NCBI GenBank assembly: GCA_965221295.1
Contig: OZ244879.1
Span: 1,674,001-1,738,000, forward strand
Direction: 5' to 3'
Origin: Bin87 sp965221295
Lineage (GTDB): Bacteria; Chloroflexota; Dehalococcoidia; Lucifugimonadales; UBA3495
DNA: 64,000 nucleotides
Each line of letters starts with the position of its first letter. Positions within the stretch are counted from its first letter, which is position 1. Of the stretch, positions 24,778-33,952 are shown piece after piece. A model generated the notes under the pieces. It saw nothing but the letters and a program-made list of their open reading frames with translations, was not told where the DNA came from and made no database searches. A program made the translations under genes and the position numbers.

Positions 24778-26847
24778 ATGTTTGGATTCCTCGCCCCTAA
24801 TTCCACACTAACCCCAGAGCAGACGAGGCGCAGCCAGCGCGCGATGATGTGGAGCGCCGTGATGGGCGGCGCCATGTTCAGCCTGGGCAGCGGCGGCTTC
24901 ATGGCCGCATATGCCCTGGCGCTGGGCGCCAACAACCTACAGGTAGGCATCTTGGCCGCCCTGCCGCCAGTGTCGCAGGTGGTGCAGTTGCCGGCCATCC
25001 TGGCGGTGGAACGTTTCCGCAAGCGGAAAGCTATCGGGCTTCCCGCCTGGTTTCTGGGGCAGGTGGCGTGGTTGCCTATCGCCGCAACGCCTTTCATTCT
25101 GGACACCCCAGGAACATTGGCCATATCGGTGGTAATCGTCATGCTGGCCATGCGTGGCCTGTTCAATCCAGTGTGGGTGACCTGCCAGAACAGCTGGATG
25201 CGCGACTTGATACCCCAAGATTCGCTGGGTCGTTTCTACAGCCGACGCCTGGCGACCATGACCGCCGTGGTGGTGATAGTTGGAGTGGCGGGTTCCTTCT
25301 TCGTGCGGTGGTGGCAGGATTTCGCCCCGCCGGAGGAGTCTATTTACGCTTACTCGTGGCTGCTCTTGGCCGGTTGGTTGACCTTCGGAATCATTGGGCC
25401 AATATTGGCGTCTTTCAGCAGGGAACCGCTGATGCCGCCGGCTCCGGCGTTGAGCCGTTCGGCGTGGTCCATAGTTTCAGAACCGTTTCGCGATCCTGAC
25501 TTCCGTCGTCTGTTCCGGTTTCTTTTGTTCTTGAATTTCGCCATGAATTTGGCAGCTCCGTTCTTTGCTGTATACATGCTGACGCGGCTGGAATTTTCCC
25601 TGCCATTGGTCATCGGCTTCACCATGTTGAGCCAGGTTGCCAACGTGGCGTTCATCAGGGTTTGGGGGACCATGGCCGACCGTTTTGGCAGCAAGACGGT
25701 GCTATCGCTGTCAGCCTCCCTGTTTTTTCTGGTGGTCATCGGATGGACGTTCACCACCAACCCGGATCGCCACTTCCTCACCATCCCGTTGCTGACAGCG
25801 CTGCATATCTTCGCCGGGTTTGCCACTGCTGGCGTACAGCTGACCATCCAGACCATCGCGCTCAAGACGGCGCCCGAAGATAGCGCCACAGCATACATTG
25901 GCATCGCTGGGATCGGCGCGGGTTTGGGGGCCGGAGTCGGTCCTGTAGTGGGCGGCATATTGGCTGACCTGCTTGGCGATCACTTCTTCCGCATCAGCCT
26001 CAATTGGGCCCATCCGGGCGGGGTCTTTCATTTGCCTGCAGTGTCATTGACCGGCATTGATTTCCTCTTCGTGATCTCCTTTGGAATGGGGTTATTGACT
26101 CTGAACATGCTCTCCAATTTGAGGGAAGAAGGCGCGGTCGACCGCGAAGTGGCGATGCGGGAAATGATCTCGGGAGTGGATCCGTTGCTGAGAGCGATGA
26201 GCTCCGTTCCCGGCGCGGGCGTCGTCACGGCGGCCTCTTACGGGTACATAAAACGAGTGCCCGGCGCCGATGTGGCCCTGGGGGTGATGGCCTATGAACT
26301 GGCTTCATCGACACAGGCGGCGGTGGCCTCCGCCGGCCGTGGTCGAAGATTGGCGGCAGACGCGGAAGCCATGGTGGAGCGGTCTCTCGCAACCGTGGTT
26401 GACCGCCTGGAAGACGCCGGGGAACACGGAGTAGAATTGGCCAGACACGCCACTCGCGGCGCCCTTCACGCCGGCGACGAGTTGGTGGAGCAATTGGATA
26501 GGGTGGTCCACTCATCCATCGCGGGGTCGTTGCGTACCCTGAATCGCATTGCCGTGGATCCGCTTCATTCACTCCACGGCGCCGGGTACGGCGCGTTGCA
26601 GGGCGCCTTGGAATCGGGAAACGACCCTGAACAAGTCGCTCGCGCCGCGGTTCAAGCCGCGCAGGGTATGGCCGCGGAACTGGGCATCTCGGAGGACGAG
26701 GCGGCCGACGCTGTGGCGGGCGGAATCTTGAGCGCCGCAGCCGACACCGATGAGGCGACATTGATGGCAGTTCGAGAATTCCTCCCAGTCGGGTTGGAAG
26801 GCATCGAAATCGATGACCGTGATTCCAGCATCAGCGACCCAGTATAG
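24778..26847 (+). CDS. MFS transporter with a long hydrophilic C-terminal extension
   Basis: I start the gene at ATG 24778, 29 bp after mgtE; the open frame to 24493 overlaps mgtE and is not coding. The 689 residues begin with a 12-helix major-facilitator core to about residue 460: MMWSAVMGGAMFSLGSGGFM, FRKRKAIGLPAWFLGQVAWL, DRFGSKTVLSLSASLFFLVV, GIGAGLGAGVGPVVGGILAD. Then about 220 residues without membrane segments follow, rich in A, E and R with helical periodicity (ALGVMAYELASSTQAAVASA, AEAMVERSLATVVDRLEDAG). MFS proteins rarely carry such a tail. It could be a coiled-coil or membrane-lying regulatory domain. The substrate is unknown; nearness to mgtE is the only hint. Confidence 0.82.
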   Translation: MFGFLAPNSTLTPEQTRRSQRAMMWSAVMGGAMFSLGSGGFMAAYALALGANNLQVGILAALPPVSQVVQLPAILAVERFRKRKAIGLPAWFLGQVAWLPIAATPFILDTPGTLAISVVIVMLAMRGLFNPVWVTCQNSWMRDLIPQDSLGRFYSRRLATMTAVVVIVGVAGSFFVRWWQDFAPPEESIYAYSWLLLAGWLTFGIIGPILASFSREPLMPPAPALSRSAWSIVSEPFRDPDFRRLFRFLLFLNFAMNLAAPFFAVYMLTRLEFSLPLVIGFTMLSQVANVAFIRVWGTMADRFGSKTVLSLSASLFFLVVIGWTFTTNPDRHFLTIPLLTALHIFAGFATAGVQLTIQTIALKTAPEDSATAYIGIAGIGAGLGAGVGPVVGGILADLLGDHFFRISLNWAHPGGVFHLPAVSLTGIDFLFVISFGMGLLTLNMLSNLREEGAVDREVAMREMISGVDPLLRAMSSVPGAGVVTAASYGYIKRVPGADVALGVMAYELASSTQAAVASAGRGRRLAADAEAMVERSLATVVDRLEDAGEHGVELARHATRGALHAGDELVEQLDRVVHSSIAGSLRTLNRIAVDPLHSLHGAGYGALQGALESGNDPEQVARAAVQAAQGMAAELGISEDEAADAVAGGILSAAADTDEATLMAVREFLPVGLEGIEIDDRDSSISDPV

Positions 26848-26944
26848 CCACTGGCGCCCGAGCCGGACGACCCTCTCTCACGAACCCGTGAGCGTCGCAT
26901 CCACGATCCGATCCTTCCGTGATCTGACCGGTCCCTCTCACCCG

Positions 26945-27356
26945 GGCCAACGGCGCCAGCGCCACTGTTTGTTGCGTAACGCCAGGCTCACATCCACCAC
27001 CAAGCCTTGACGATTATCCGCCAACGCGTGGGCGCCAAAGCGCAATGCTGCGTCCTTTGGCGTTCCGGTCCAACAACCACTTGAACAGCAGGTCATACTC
27101 CAGCCGCTCGCTGCGTACCGTGAACAACGCCATCGACAGGCAGCTCTTCAGCGGGCGTTCCGTTGGCAACATCGCTCGACCGTTGGCGGCGTAAATCCGG
27201 TCGGGCGTACGTCTGGTCGAAGGTGGGCGAGAGGTGGATCAAGGCGGCATCGACCAAAGGCTTGATGCGATAGAATAGGGATGGTTTCTTGGGAACCATA
27301 GCCTCGGCCGCGATGGCCGTCAGCGTCATGGCCTGTCGCGGCGCCTTGCCTCTCAT
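26945..27356 (-). pseudogene. IS5/IS1182-type transposase, broken by frameshift and deletion
   Basis: From ATG 27356 the frame reads MRGKAPRQAMTLTAIAAEAM and VPKKPSLFYRIKPLVDAALI. After a +1 shift it goes on as RIYAANGRAMLPTERPLKSC and LSMALFTVRSERLEYDLLFK, WLLDRNA. After a deletion it ends with HALADNRQGLVVDVSLALRN. IS5-type transposases show the same succession (LLKSLLLMALFTVRSERLF, FLDM, MENRNGLVVDA). The DDE core and the rest are missing. A degraded relative on the opposite strand lies at 49283-49800. Confidence 0.75.
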
Positions 27357-27490
27357 GCAAATCCCCTCCGCAACAGATGCGCCATCCTACCACGAGGCGT
27401 AGCTCCGCCGCGTTTTTCAACATCCTGCTAGGCGCCGCTGGGTTATTGGGATAGGCTCTTATCTATTGTTGTGGGCGACCTTCCCGATCT

Positions 27491-27608
27491 GTCATTGCGA
27501 GCGAAGCGCGGTAATCTTGACGATCACAACGTGCGGCCGTTCGGCTCCGCTCGCGAGCGGCCGTTAGCCCAGACGTAGGGATTGCCGCGCCGCTATCGCT
27601 CGTCACTG
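27491..27608. repeat. Imperfect inverted-repeat element, MITE- or REP-like
   Basis: The left arm GTCATTGCGAGCGAAGCGCG (27491-27510) is followed by GTAATC; the right arm 27580-27608 is its imperfect reverse complement (gattgccgcgcc...cgctcgtcactg). The centre holds a smaller palindrome around cggccgttcggctccgctcgcgagcggccg. The GTCATTGCGAGCGAAGC arm is a well-known intergenic repeat type in Dehalococcoidia and other bacteria. It carries no gene and lies between the dead transposase and the stop of the He_PIG protein, where it could form a hairpin. Confidence 0.7.
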
Positions 27609-27693
27609 CGGCCAGCAAATGGTCCCCAATAGAATGCGCCCGCCGATGGTTACAGCCATTGGCGGACGCAAGTTGGATCGCTGGCGGGTCTGG

Positions 27694-30600
27694 CTAACGC
27701 TGCTGCCGTCGCCTTCGCCACATCAGGAAGCCGATCAACGCCGCCAGCAGCAATCCCAGTATCACCAGGATTATCAACCACGTCGTCCAACGCGACCAAA
27801 CGCTGCCGCCGGCTTGCGACGCCCCCGGCGTTCCTGCCGTGGTTGCGCTGGCCGTATCCGGTCCGGTGGTCGGCTCCGGCTGCTGAGTCGGCGCTGGGGG
27901 AGCGCTGGTCGCTGGGACGGGCGCTTGCGTCGGCGCGGCGGCTACCGGAGCCGCGGCGGGAGCGGGCTCCGCCGTGGGTTCTGGCATCGGCGCGGCTGTG
28001 GGTTCCGGGGCAACCGTGGGCTCCGGCGCTTGCGTCGCCGTTGGCTCTGGAGTGGCCGTGGGCTCCGGCGCTTGCGTTGCCGTAGGCTCTGGAGTGGCTG
28101 TGGGCCCCGGCGCCTGCGTCGCCGTTGGTTCCGGCGTTGCCGTAGGCTCCGGTTCGGGCGTGGACGTTGCCGCCGGTTGCGGAGCTACCCTGGGTCCGTC
28201 GTCATCGTCGTCGTCGTCTCCATCGTCGCCAACGCCGCTGCCACCGCTGCCACCGCTGCCGCCGCCTCTGTTATCGTCATCATCATCGTCGTCATCGTCG
28301 TCGTCGTCGCCCTGCGGCCTGGCTGACGCCCGGTTGGACGCCGCCCCTTCCAGGCCGCCGTTGATGGCGCGAACATGGAAGTGATAGGTAACGTCGTTGG
28401 TCAAGCCGGTCACCGTGTATGACGTGGTGTCAGCGTCGCTGCCGGGGACGTCCACCCATGTTCCCGCGCCGTTGGACGCGGTGGACCAGGCGTACTGCCA
28501 GCCGGTCTTGTGGTCGCCGCCGCCGCTCCAGGATAGCCTGGCCAGGCCATCGCCAGCTGAGGCGGTCAGCGTCGGAGCCGTCGGAACCACGCCATCGCCA
28601 ATCGGGGCCACCGCGATGGTGAAGGACCAACTGGCCATATCTCCGTCAGCATCCGTTGCCGAATAGACGTAGGCCGTGGTTCTCTGCGCTGCGGTGGGCG
28701 TTCCCGTGAGCTGCCGCGTCGCTGCGTTGAAGGTCAAGCCAGCAGGCGGCGCTGGGCTGAGCCGGTAGGTGATGGCCCCGTCGCCGCCGGTTGCCGCTGG
28801 CAGCTGCAGCGTGGCGATGGCGACGTTTTGCGTGTAGGTCTGGTTGGGAACCGCTTCGCTACCCAGGCTGGGCGTCTGATTAGCCGCCTCGACAGCGATG
28901 GTGAAGCCCACGCTGGTGGTCCGGCCGCTCTCGTCCGTGGCCGTGTAGGTGTAGGCGGTGGCGGCCTGGGCCGTGGTGGGCGTTCCCGTGAGCTGTCGGG
29001 TCTCAACGTCGAAGCTCAGGCCGGCTGGCAGCTCTGGGCTGATGCTGTAGGTGAGCGCGCCGTCGCCGTCCGATGCCTCAGGCAGTTGCAGCGTCGGGAT
29101 GGCGACGCCTTGCGTGTAGGTCTGGTTGGGAACCGTTTCGCTACCGAAACTTGGCGCCGAGTCCAGGGCCGCCTTGATGGTGATGGTGAACCTGCGGGAT
29201 GCCTGGTCGCCGTCGGCGTCCGTTGCCCGGTAGGTGTAGGTGACGGCCTCTTGCGTCGCCGTGGGTGTTCCCGTGATCTGACGGGTCGCCGCGTCGAAGC
29301 TCAGGCCGTCTGGCAGCGCCGAAATGACCCTGTAGGTGATCGGTTCGTTGCCGTCCGTTGCCTCCGGTAGTTGCAGTGTCGGGATGGCGACGTTCTGCGT
29401 GTAGGTCTGGTCGGCTATCGTCTGGTTGCCGAAGCTAGTGTTCAGGTCCACGATGGGACGGATCAACGGCGGCGGCGCGTCCCGGATGATGAAGGTGGTC
29501 GCGCCTGGAACGTTATTGTTGTCGATCGCCTGGTATCTGAACTCTAACACCCCGTAGGCCTTGGTCGGAGTCCCTGAGATGGTGCGAGTCGCCGTGTCGT
29601 AGGACAGGCCGTCGGGCAGCGCTGGGGACAAGGAGTAGGAGTAGGGCGCCGTGCCTCCGGTAGCCGCCGGCAGAACCAACGGGGTGATCTCCTGGTTGGG
29701 CGGGTAGACTTGCCAGGGTATGGGAGGCGCCATAGTTTGGGTCACCGTGACGGCGAAGGTAACCGATACCGTATTCCCGCCTTCGTCTTCCACAGTGTAG
29801 GTGTAGGCGCGCTGGGGCGATGACACCGTCGGCGTACCCGAGATGGTGCGCGCGCGCTGTTCGGCATTGAAGGTCAGGCCAGAGGGCAGCGCCGGTGTGA
29901 TTGAATAGATGCGGGTGGAGGTGCCCACCCCGTCGGTGGACGCCGGCAGCTGCAAGGGTGTGATGGCTGCGCCGTTGACGAAGGTGTATGCCTCCGGTAC
30001 GGGCGGCGCCAGGCCCAATTGAGCGCCAACGACGAAGATCTTGAAGGTAAGGGTATCGGATTCTGGATTATCCGCATCGGAGTCCGTAACCTTGTACTCC
30101 CATACCAAACTGTTGTTGGTTTGGTCTCGCGTCGGCGTTCCCGTGATTCTTCGCGTATTGGTATCGAAGGACAGGCCATCGGGCAAATCGGGCGTAATGG
30201 AGTATCTCAGCGTTCCGTTACCGCCAGTGGCTGCCGGCATTCGAACGACTTCTTCAATTTCCTCGTCCCTGGTGAAGGTCCGGTTGGGGATGGTCTGGCT
30301 GCCAAAGGCTGGCGCCACATCCTGCGCCGTCACCTGAATGTCAAAGGTCAGAGTCGCGGAATCCGGCGTAAAAACTTCGGAGTCTGTAATCGTGTAGGTG
30401 TACTGGGTGTTGCCCATGATCACCGTGGGTGTTCCGGTAATCTTCCTTTCGCCGTTGGCGTTGAATGACAGACCGGCCGGCAGGGCCGGGGTGAGAGTGC
30501 GTTTCAGCGTTCCGTTGCCTGATCTTCCCGGCGGCAGTTGCAAATCCACCACGGTTTCATTAACAAAGAACACCTGATCTCGGACGGTCATGCCGTCAAA

Positions 30601-31968
30601 ATGCGGTTCAGTATTTCGGCTATGCACCTGGAGGTTGAAGACAATGGAATCGGAATCCGGATCCACCAGGTCGGAGTCCGTTACCCCGTAGGTAACATTC
30701 TTGTTTGAAAAACCGCCGGTCGGAGTTCCCCATATCTTCCTCGTGGTGGGGTCGAAGGTCAGGCCATTGTGCAGATTCCGGATGGAGTAGGTCAGGGGGG
30801 CGTTGCCGCCGGTGGCCGCCGGCAGCGGCGTCGCGGCGCTGGCGGGAACGTTCTCGTTCAGTATGTAAACCTGGAGAGGGATGGTCGCGCCGCCGAAGCT
30901 GGGCATTGATTCGATTGCCGTCTGGATGTTGAAGGTCAATGAGGCGGAATCCGGCCCGAACATGTCAGAGTCCGTCACCGTATAGGTATATTCCGTGCTG
31001 CCTTTGACCTCCGTTGGCGTTCCGGTGATCTTCCGGGCGCTGGCGTCGAAGGTCAGTCCCCGGGCAAGGGCTGGGGTCAGCGTATAGCTTAGCCCTCCAT
31101 TGCCACCCGTTGCCGCGGGCAGGTCTAAATCCACATTGGCCTCGTTCACCGCATAGAATTGATTGTCAATGGTCGCACTGCCGAAGCTTGGTAAGCTCTC
31201 CGATATAACGGAAATATTGAAGGTCAGGGAGTCAGAGTCCGCTCCCGCCCTATCGGAATCCGTCACAATGTAGGAGTACTCCGTGGGACCTTGGAGGGTG
31301 TCGGGTGTGCCTGTAATCTTCCTCCGTCCTCCATCAAGTGTCAGGCCGTTGGGAATGGAATTGCTGGAATCCGTCGGCACGATGGAGTATTTCAGAGTAC
31401 CATTGCCTCCGCTTCCCTGTGGCAGTTGCACGGCTTCATCAAGCTCGACGGCGTAGTCCTTGATGTAGATCTGGTCGGATACCGTTCTATCTCCGAAGGT
31501 GGGGGATTCGTCATCAAACGTGACCCATGCCAGGTTGGACTGGGTTCTACAGCTTTGATTATTGCAGGACCTTACGCGGAAAAAGTACGTGTTGCCCGAA
31601 CGCCACTCAGAGAGGGTATAGAAGAATCTTCCACTCCTCCCGCTGATACTGGGAAAGGGCGTCGTTTCCCAGGCACGGTTTTCGTATTTCATCTCCCAGC
31701 GGGTATAAGTCGCATCGTTGTCTCCGAATTTGAACTCAATCTGCGCAAAATCCGAATTCTGTTTAGCCCTAAGGCACGGCTGTGGAAGACTGTTTTGGTC
31801 ATCATCCCAGCAGTCGGGGTCGGGCATCGTCATCTGCACCGCCGCCGGGGGTTCTTGCTCATGTTGGGAGGACATATCGGGGTTGGTCACGGCAGCATAG
31901 CCAGGCGCGGCGGTCCAGATCAGCGCGCCAAGGGCAACGAGGACGACAACGGCTATCGAGAGTCTCAT
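27694..31968 (-). CDS. Membrane-anchored surface protein with ten He_PIG (putative Ig) domains
   Basis: The 1424-aa protein starts at ATG 31968 with a signal peptide (MRLSIAVVVLVALGALIWTA). A fibronectin-III-like domain follows (about residues 60-155). Then come ten tandem putative-Ig domains (about 155-1135), each with FG..TI.DQ.Y, LQLPAATGG.G.L.Y.L.P, LPAGLSFD...R.ITGTP and TYT.TDSD. A second fibronectin-III-like domain (about 1140-1230) precedes two Asp runs (11 and 7 D in a row), a PEPTATP linker of about 110 residues, one membrane helix (LIILVILGLLLAALIGFLM) and the basic end WRRRRQQR. This is a cell-wall-type display protein: anchor inside, stalk, then adhesive domains outside. The 13 codons upstream of ATG 31968 that stay in frame come from a transposase remnant. 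Ligand binding is inference. Confidence 0.9.
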   Translation of the reverse strand: MRLSIAVVVLVALGALIWTAAPGYAAVTNPDMSSQHEQEPPAAVQMTMPDPDCWDDDQNSLPQPCLRAKQNSDFAQIEFKFGDNDATYTRWEMKYENRAWETTPFPSISGRSGRFFYTLSEWRSGNTYFFRVRSCNNQSCRTQSNLAWVTFDDESPTFGDRTVSDQIYIKDYAVELDEAVQLPQGSGGNGTLKYSIVPTDSSNSIPNGLTLDGGRRKITGTPDTLQGPTEYSYIVTDSDRAGADSDSLTFNISVISESLPSFGSATIDNQFYAVNEANVDLDLPAATGGNGGLSYTLTPALARGLTFDASARKITGTPTEVKGSTEYTYTVTDSDMFGPDSASLTFNIQTAIESMPSFGGATIPLQVYILNENVPASAATPLPAATGGNAPLTYSIRNLHNGLTFDPTTRKIWGTPTGGFSNKNVTYGVTDSDLVDPDSDSIVFNLQVHSRNTEPHFDGMTVRDQVFFVNETVVDLQLPPGRSGNGTLKRTLTPALPAGLSFNANGERKITGTPTVIMGNTQYTYTITDSEVFTPDSATLTFDIQVTAQDVAPAFGSQTIPNRTFTRDEEIEEVVRMPAATGGNGTLRYSITPDLPDGLSFDTNTRRITGTPTRDQTNNSLVWEYKVTDSDADNPESDTLTFKIFVVGAQLGLAPPVPEAYTFVNGAAITPLQLPASTDGVGTSTRIYSITPALPSGLTFNAEQRARTISGTPTVSSPQRAYTYTVEDEGGNTVSVTFAVTVTQTMAPPIPWQVYPPNQEITPLVLPAATGGTAPYSYSLSPALPDGLSYDTATRTISGTPTKAYGVLEFRYQAIDNNNVPGATTFIIRDAPPPLIRPIVDLNTSFGNQTIADQTYTQNVAIPTLQLPEATDGNEPITYRVISALPDGLSFDAATRQITGTPTATQEAVTYTYRATDADGDQASRRFTITIKAALDSAPSFGSETVPNQTYTQGVAIPTLQLPEASDGDGALTYSISPELPAGLSFDVETRQLTGTPTTAQAATAYTYTATDESGRTTSVGFTIAVEAANQTPSLGSEAVPNQTYTQNVAIATLQLPAATGGDGAITYRLSPAPPAGLTFNAATRQLTGTPTAAQRTTAYVYSATDADGDMASWSFTIAVAPIGDGVVPTAPTLTASAGDGLARLSWSGGGDHKTGWQYAWSTASNGAGTWVDVPGSDADTTSYTVTGLTNDVTYHFHVRAINGGLEGAASNRASARPQGDDDDDDDDDDDDNRGGGSGGSGGSGVGDDGDDDDDDDGPRVAPQPAATSTPEPEPTATPEPTATQAPGPTATPEPTATQAPEPTATPEPTATQAPEPTVAPEPTAAPMPEPTAEPAPAAAPVAAAPTQAPVPATSAPPAPTQQPEPTTGPDTASATTAGTPGASQAGGSVWSRWTTWLIILVILGLLLAALIGFLMWRRRRQQR

Positions 31969-32118
31969 TTCTTCACCATGTGGAAGTTGTGGTATTGCTG
32001 CGCCCAATCGGTGCGGGCAATTTTGGGTTCCCAGTCAATTGTGGATATGCGCCGTGGAGCCGAAGTCGTCCAGGATGTGACGCGCCTCAGCGCAGTCATA
32101 CCCTTGGTCCATGCACAT
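31969..32118 (-). pseudogene. IS5-family (DDE) transposase, C-terminal fragment
   Basis: The minus strand encodes MCMDQGYDCAEARHILDDFG, STAHIHN, an in-frame TGA, then LGTQNCPHRLGAAIPQLPHG. IS5-type transposases have CMDKGYD..E.R.IL..FGFTAHI near their C-terminus. The stretch runs directly into the start of the He_PIG protein, so the tail of the transposase supplies the upstream region of that gene and even a few in-frame codons. Confidence 0.6.
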
Positions 32119-32959
32119 CCCTTGGGGAAGGTCTGGGCGAGGCGCCCCACGGCAACGCCACAATGGCCAGCCAGACGGCGGCGGCAATGGTCAATTTCAT
32201 CTTTGCACCCATACAGGTTTAGGTTTCGCTTCGAATGGAGCGTGAGCGAACCGGATAATATCGACAGCGGTCGCCAGCTCGCATAGGCGTTTCCATCCGA
32301 TTTTTTGGAAAATTTTCATACCCTCCATAAGGGGCGCTCTCCTCGCCCGATTGTCGCGGCCATCCATCCCCCATCTGCCATCGCGATCCTTTCGTCCGCC
32401 CGGCGTCGCGACCATTCCTCAACTGTCATCCTGAGCGAAGCCGGTCACGTCCCGTACAGTGGCGCGGTTGGCGTCATCCGCGGTGCGGATGTTCAGGCAG
32501 CAGCATCCAGCAGGTGGGTTGTTGGCGCGGCTCTGGCATAGTCGTCCTGGATGGAGGCGAGGTAGCGGCAGCGTTCGTCCCATGCTTCCCGCTGTTCCGC
32601 CAAGGACCGCGCCCTTCAGACGCCGGGCCGCCCTCCAGCGGCCGGCCCAAAAGGGACCCACCACCTGGTCTGGATCCCTGTTGCAAATCCAGGCGGATGC
32701 GCGGCGCCAGACGCTTGGAAACGGCGTCCCATCCCACAGGCGCGGCACGAGCGCGCCGTGTTGAAGGCCAGACATAATGTGTTGTATAGTGCGGCGCACC
32801 GGAACGGCGGGGCTGCGCCTGGACCCAGAGGCCCGGCGCCGCGACTAAAGGCAAGACTACCTGGCTGGAGCGACGGCACGAATCCGGCGAGTCGCGGGCG
32901 CGGGCGCGGGTTGTAACCCGTAAAGCGCCTCACCTCCGGCGAGTCAAGAAAGCAAAAGG
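32119..32959. other. Intergenic region with one decayed coding fragment
   Basis: Most of it shows no coding signal. On the minus strand 32493-32606 reads protein-like: SLAEQREAWDERCRYLASIQ, then DDYARAAPTTHLLDAAA and a stop. Frames upstream break at once, so it is the tail of a lost gene that I cannot name. At about 32424 a tcctgagcgaagccgg motif resembles another intergenic repeat arm. Confidence 0.4.
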
Positions 32960-33492
32960 ATGACGCTATACATGATGAATCGGATGGACGGTATCTTTCA
33001 CGGGACGCGTATTTCGGTCAGGCGCCGCCTGCTGGCGATCCTTGGTATCTTGGCTCTTGCCCTCGTCGGGGGGGGGCGCTCTGGGGCGCTGGGCCTAGCG
33101 AGGCGACCTCGCGCCCGGAGCTGAATGCAAGTGGCGCGGGATCCCCGCGTTACATGGCCAGCGAACACACCACGCCATCCTTCGGCGACGCGACCATTGC
33201 CGACCAGGTTTACACTAATGGCAGAACCGCCGTTGACCTTCAGCTGCCGGAAGCCACGGGCGACGGGACGCTGACGTACGCATTGACGCCGGATTTGCCG
33301 GCTGGATTGTCGGTTGACACTGCGGCCAGCGTGAGGAAGATCACGGGCGCTCCTACGGCCACGTTGAGCGAGACGGAATTCACGTGGACGGCCACCGACG
33401 GCGACTCGACCGATCCAGAGTCGGCAGCGTTGACGTTCAACATGACCGTAGAGCGCGACACGAGCCCGCACGTTTCTCACGTAACCCCGTAA
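32960..33492 (+). pseudogene. Small secreted He_PIG protein interrupted at a run of nine G
   Basis: From ATG 32960 (or ATG 32972, with AGGA 11-12 bases upstream) the frame encodes a signal peptide: RISVRRRLLAILGILALALV. The GGG codons that follow lie in a run of nine G at 33068-33076. As written the frame then goes to RSGALGLARR and stops before the next domain. With ten G it would continue as GALWGAGPSEATSRPELNAS and into a full He_PIG domain (PSFGDATIADQVYTNG, LQLPEATGDGTLTYALTPDL, VRKITGAPTATLSETEFTWT, SAALTFNMTVE), ending at 33492. With the ATG at 33154 alone the product lacks a signal. It is either a phase-variable gene in its off state, a recent mutant, or an assembly error at the homopolymer. 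Confidence 0.6.
33068..33076 (+). repeat. Homopolymer of nine G inside a signal-peptide coding region
   Basis: Nine consecutive G. One extra G (or two fewer) would join the signal peptide frame to the He_PIG frame. Confidence 0.85.
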
Positions 33493-33592
33493 GATCTAAG
33501 CCGCTTCTCTTTAGGGAGACTCCCTTTGAACTGCTGGAGCTTGGGGGCGGTCGGTACCGGCAACCTTCCTGTTACGTACTCTCCAACCCTTA

Positions 33593-33842
33593 ATGGGCGG
33601 CCACCATGTGGCCGAAACCACCGCCGGCCAGCCTCGGGAAGTCCACGTTCCCGACGACCTGCTGCGGCGCCTTCACTGCTACCCGATCCGCACCCGCATG
33701 GGCAAGCTCACGCCCATGGGCCCCATCAACGGCCACAAGCTCAGGGAGAAAGCCGCCGACCGGTAAGGCGACACCATAGTCGTCGTCGATCCCCAAGCCG
33801 ACCCGGTGAAAGGACCGCTAGAACGAATAACGCCCCCTGGTT
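33593..33842 (+). pseudogene. Unidentified coding remnant
   Basis: ATG 33593 opens 57 codons: MGGHHVAETTAGQPREVHVP, DDLLRRLHCYPIRTRMGKLT, PMGPINGHKLREKAADR, then TAA at 33764. The frame goes on beyond the stop as GDTIVVVDPQADPVKGPLER. The composition is protein-like but I recognise no family. A second short frame (33862 on, AHEQGAPEVNLLDTRSFPEA) follows. These look like a broken gene. Confidence 0.35.
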
Positions 33843-33952
33843 GATCAAGTGAAGCTCATCGATATGGCCCACGAGCAGGGAGCGCCGGAGGTCAACCTGC
33901 TGGACACCAGATCCTTTCCCGAGGCGCCGTACCTGACGGCTAAATGTTGCCA

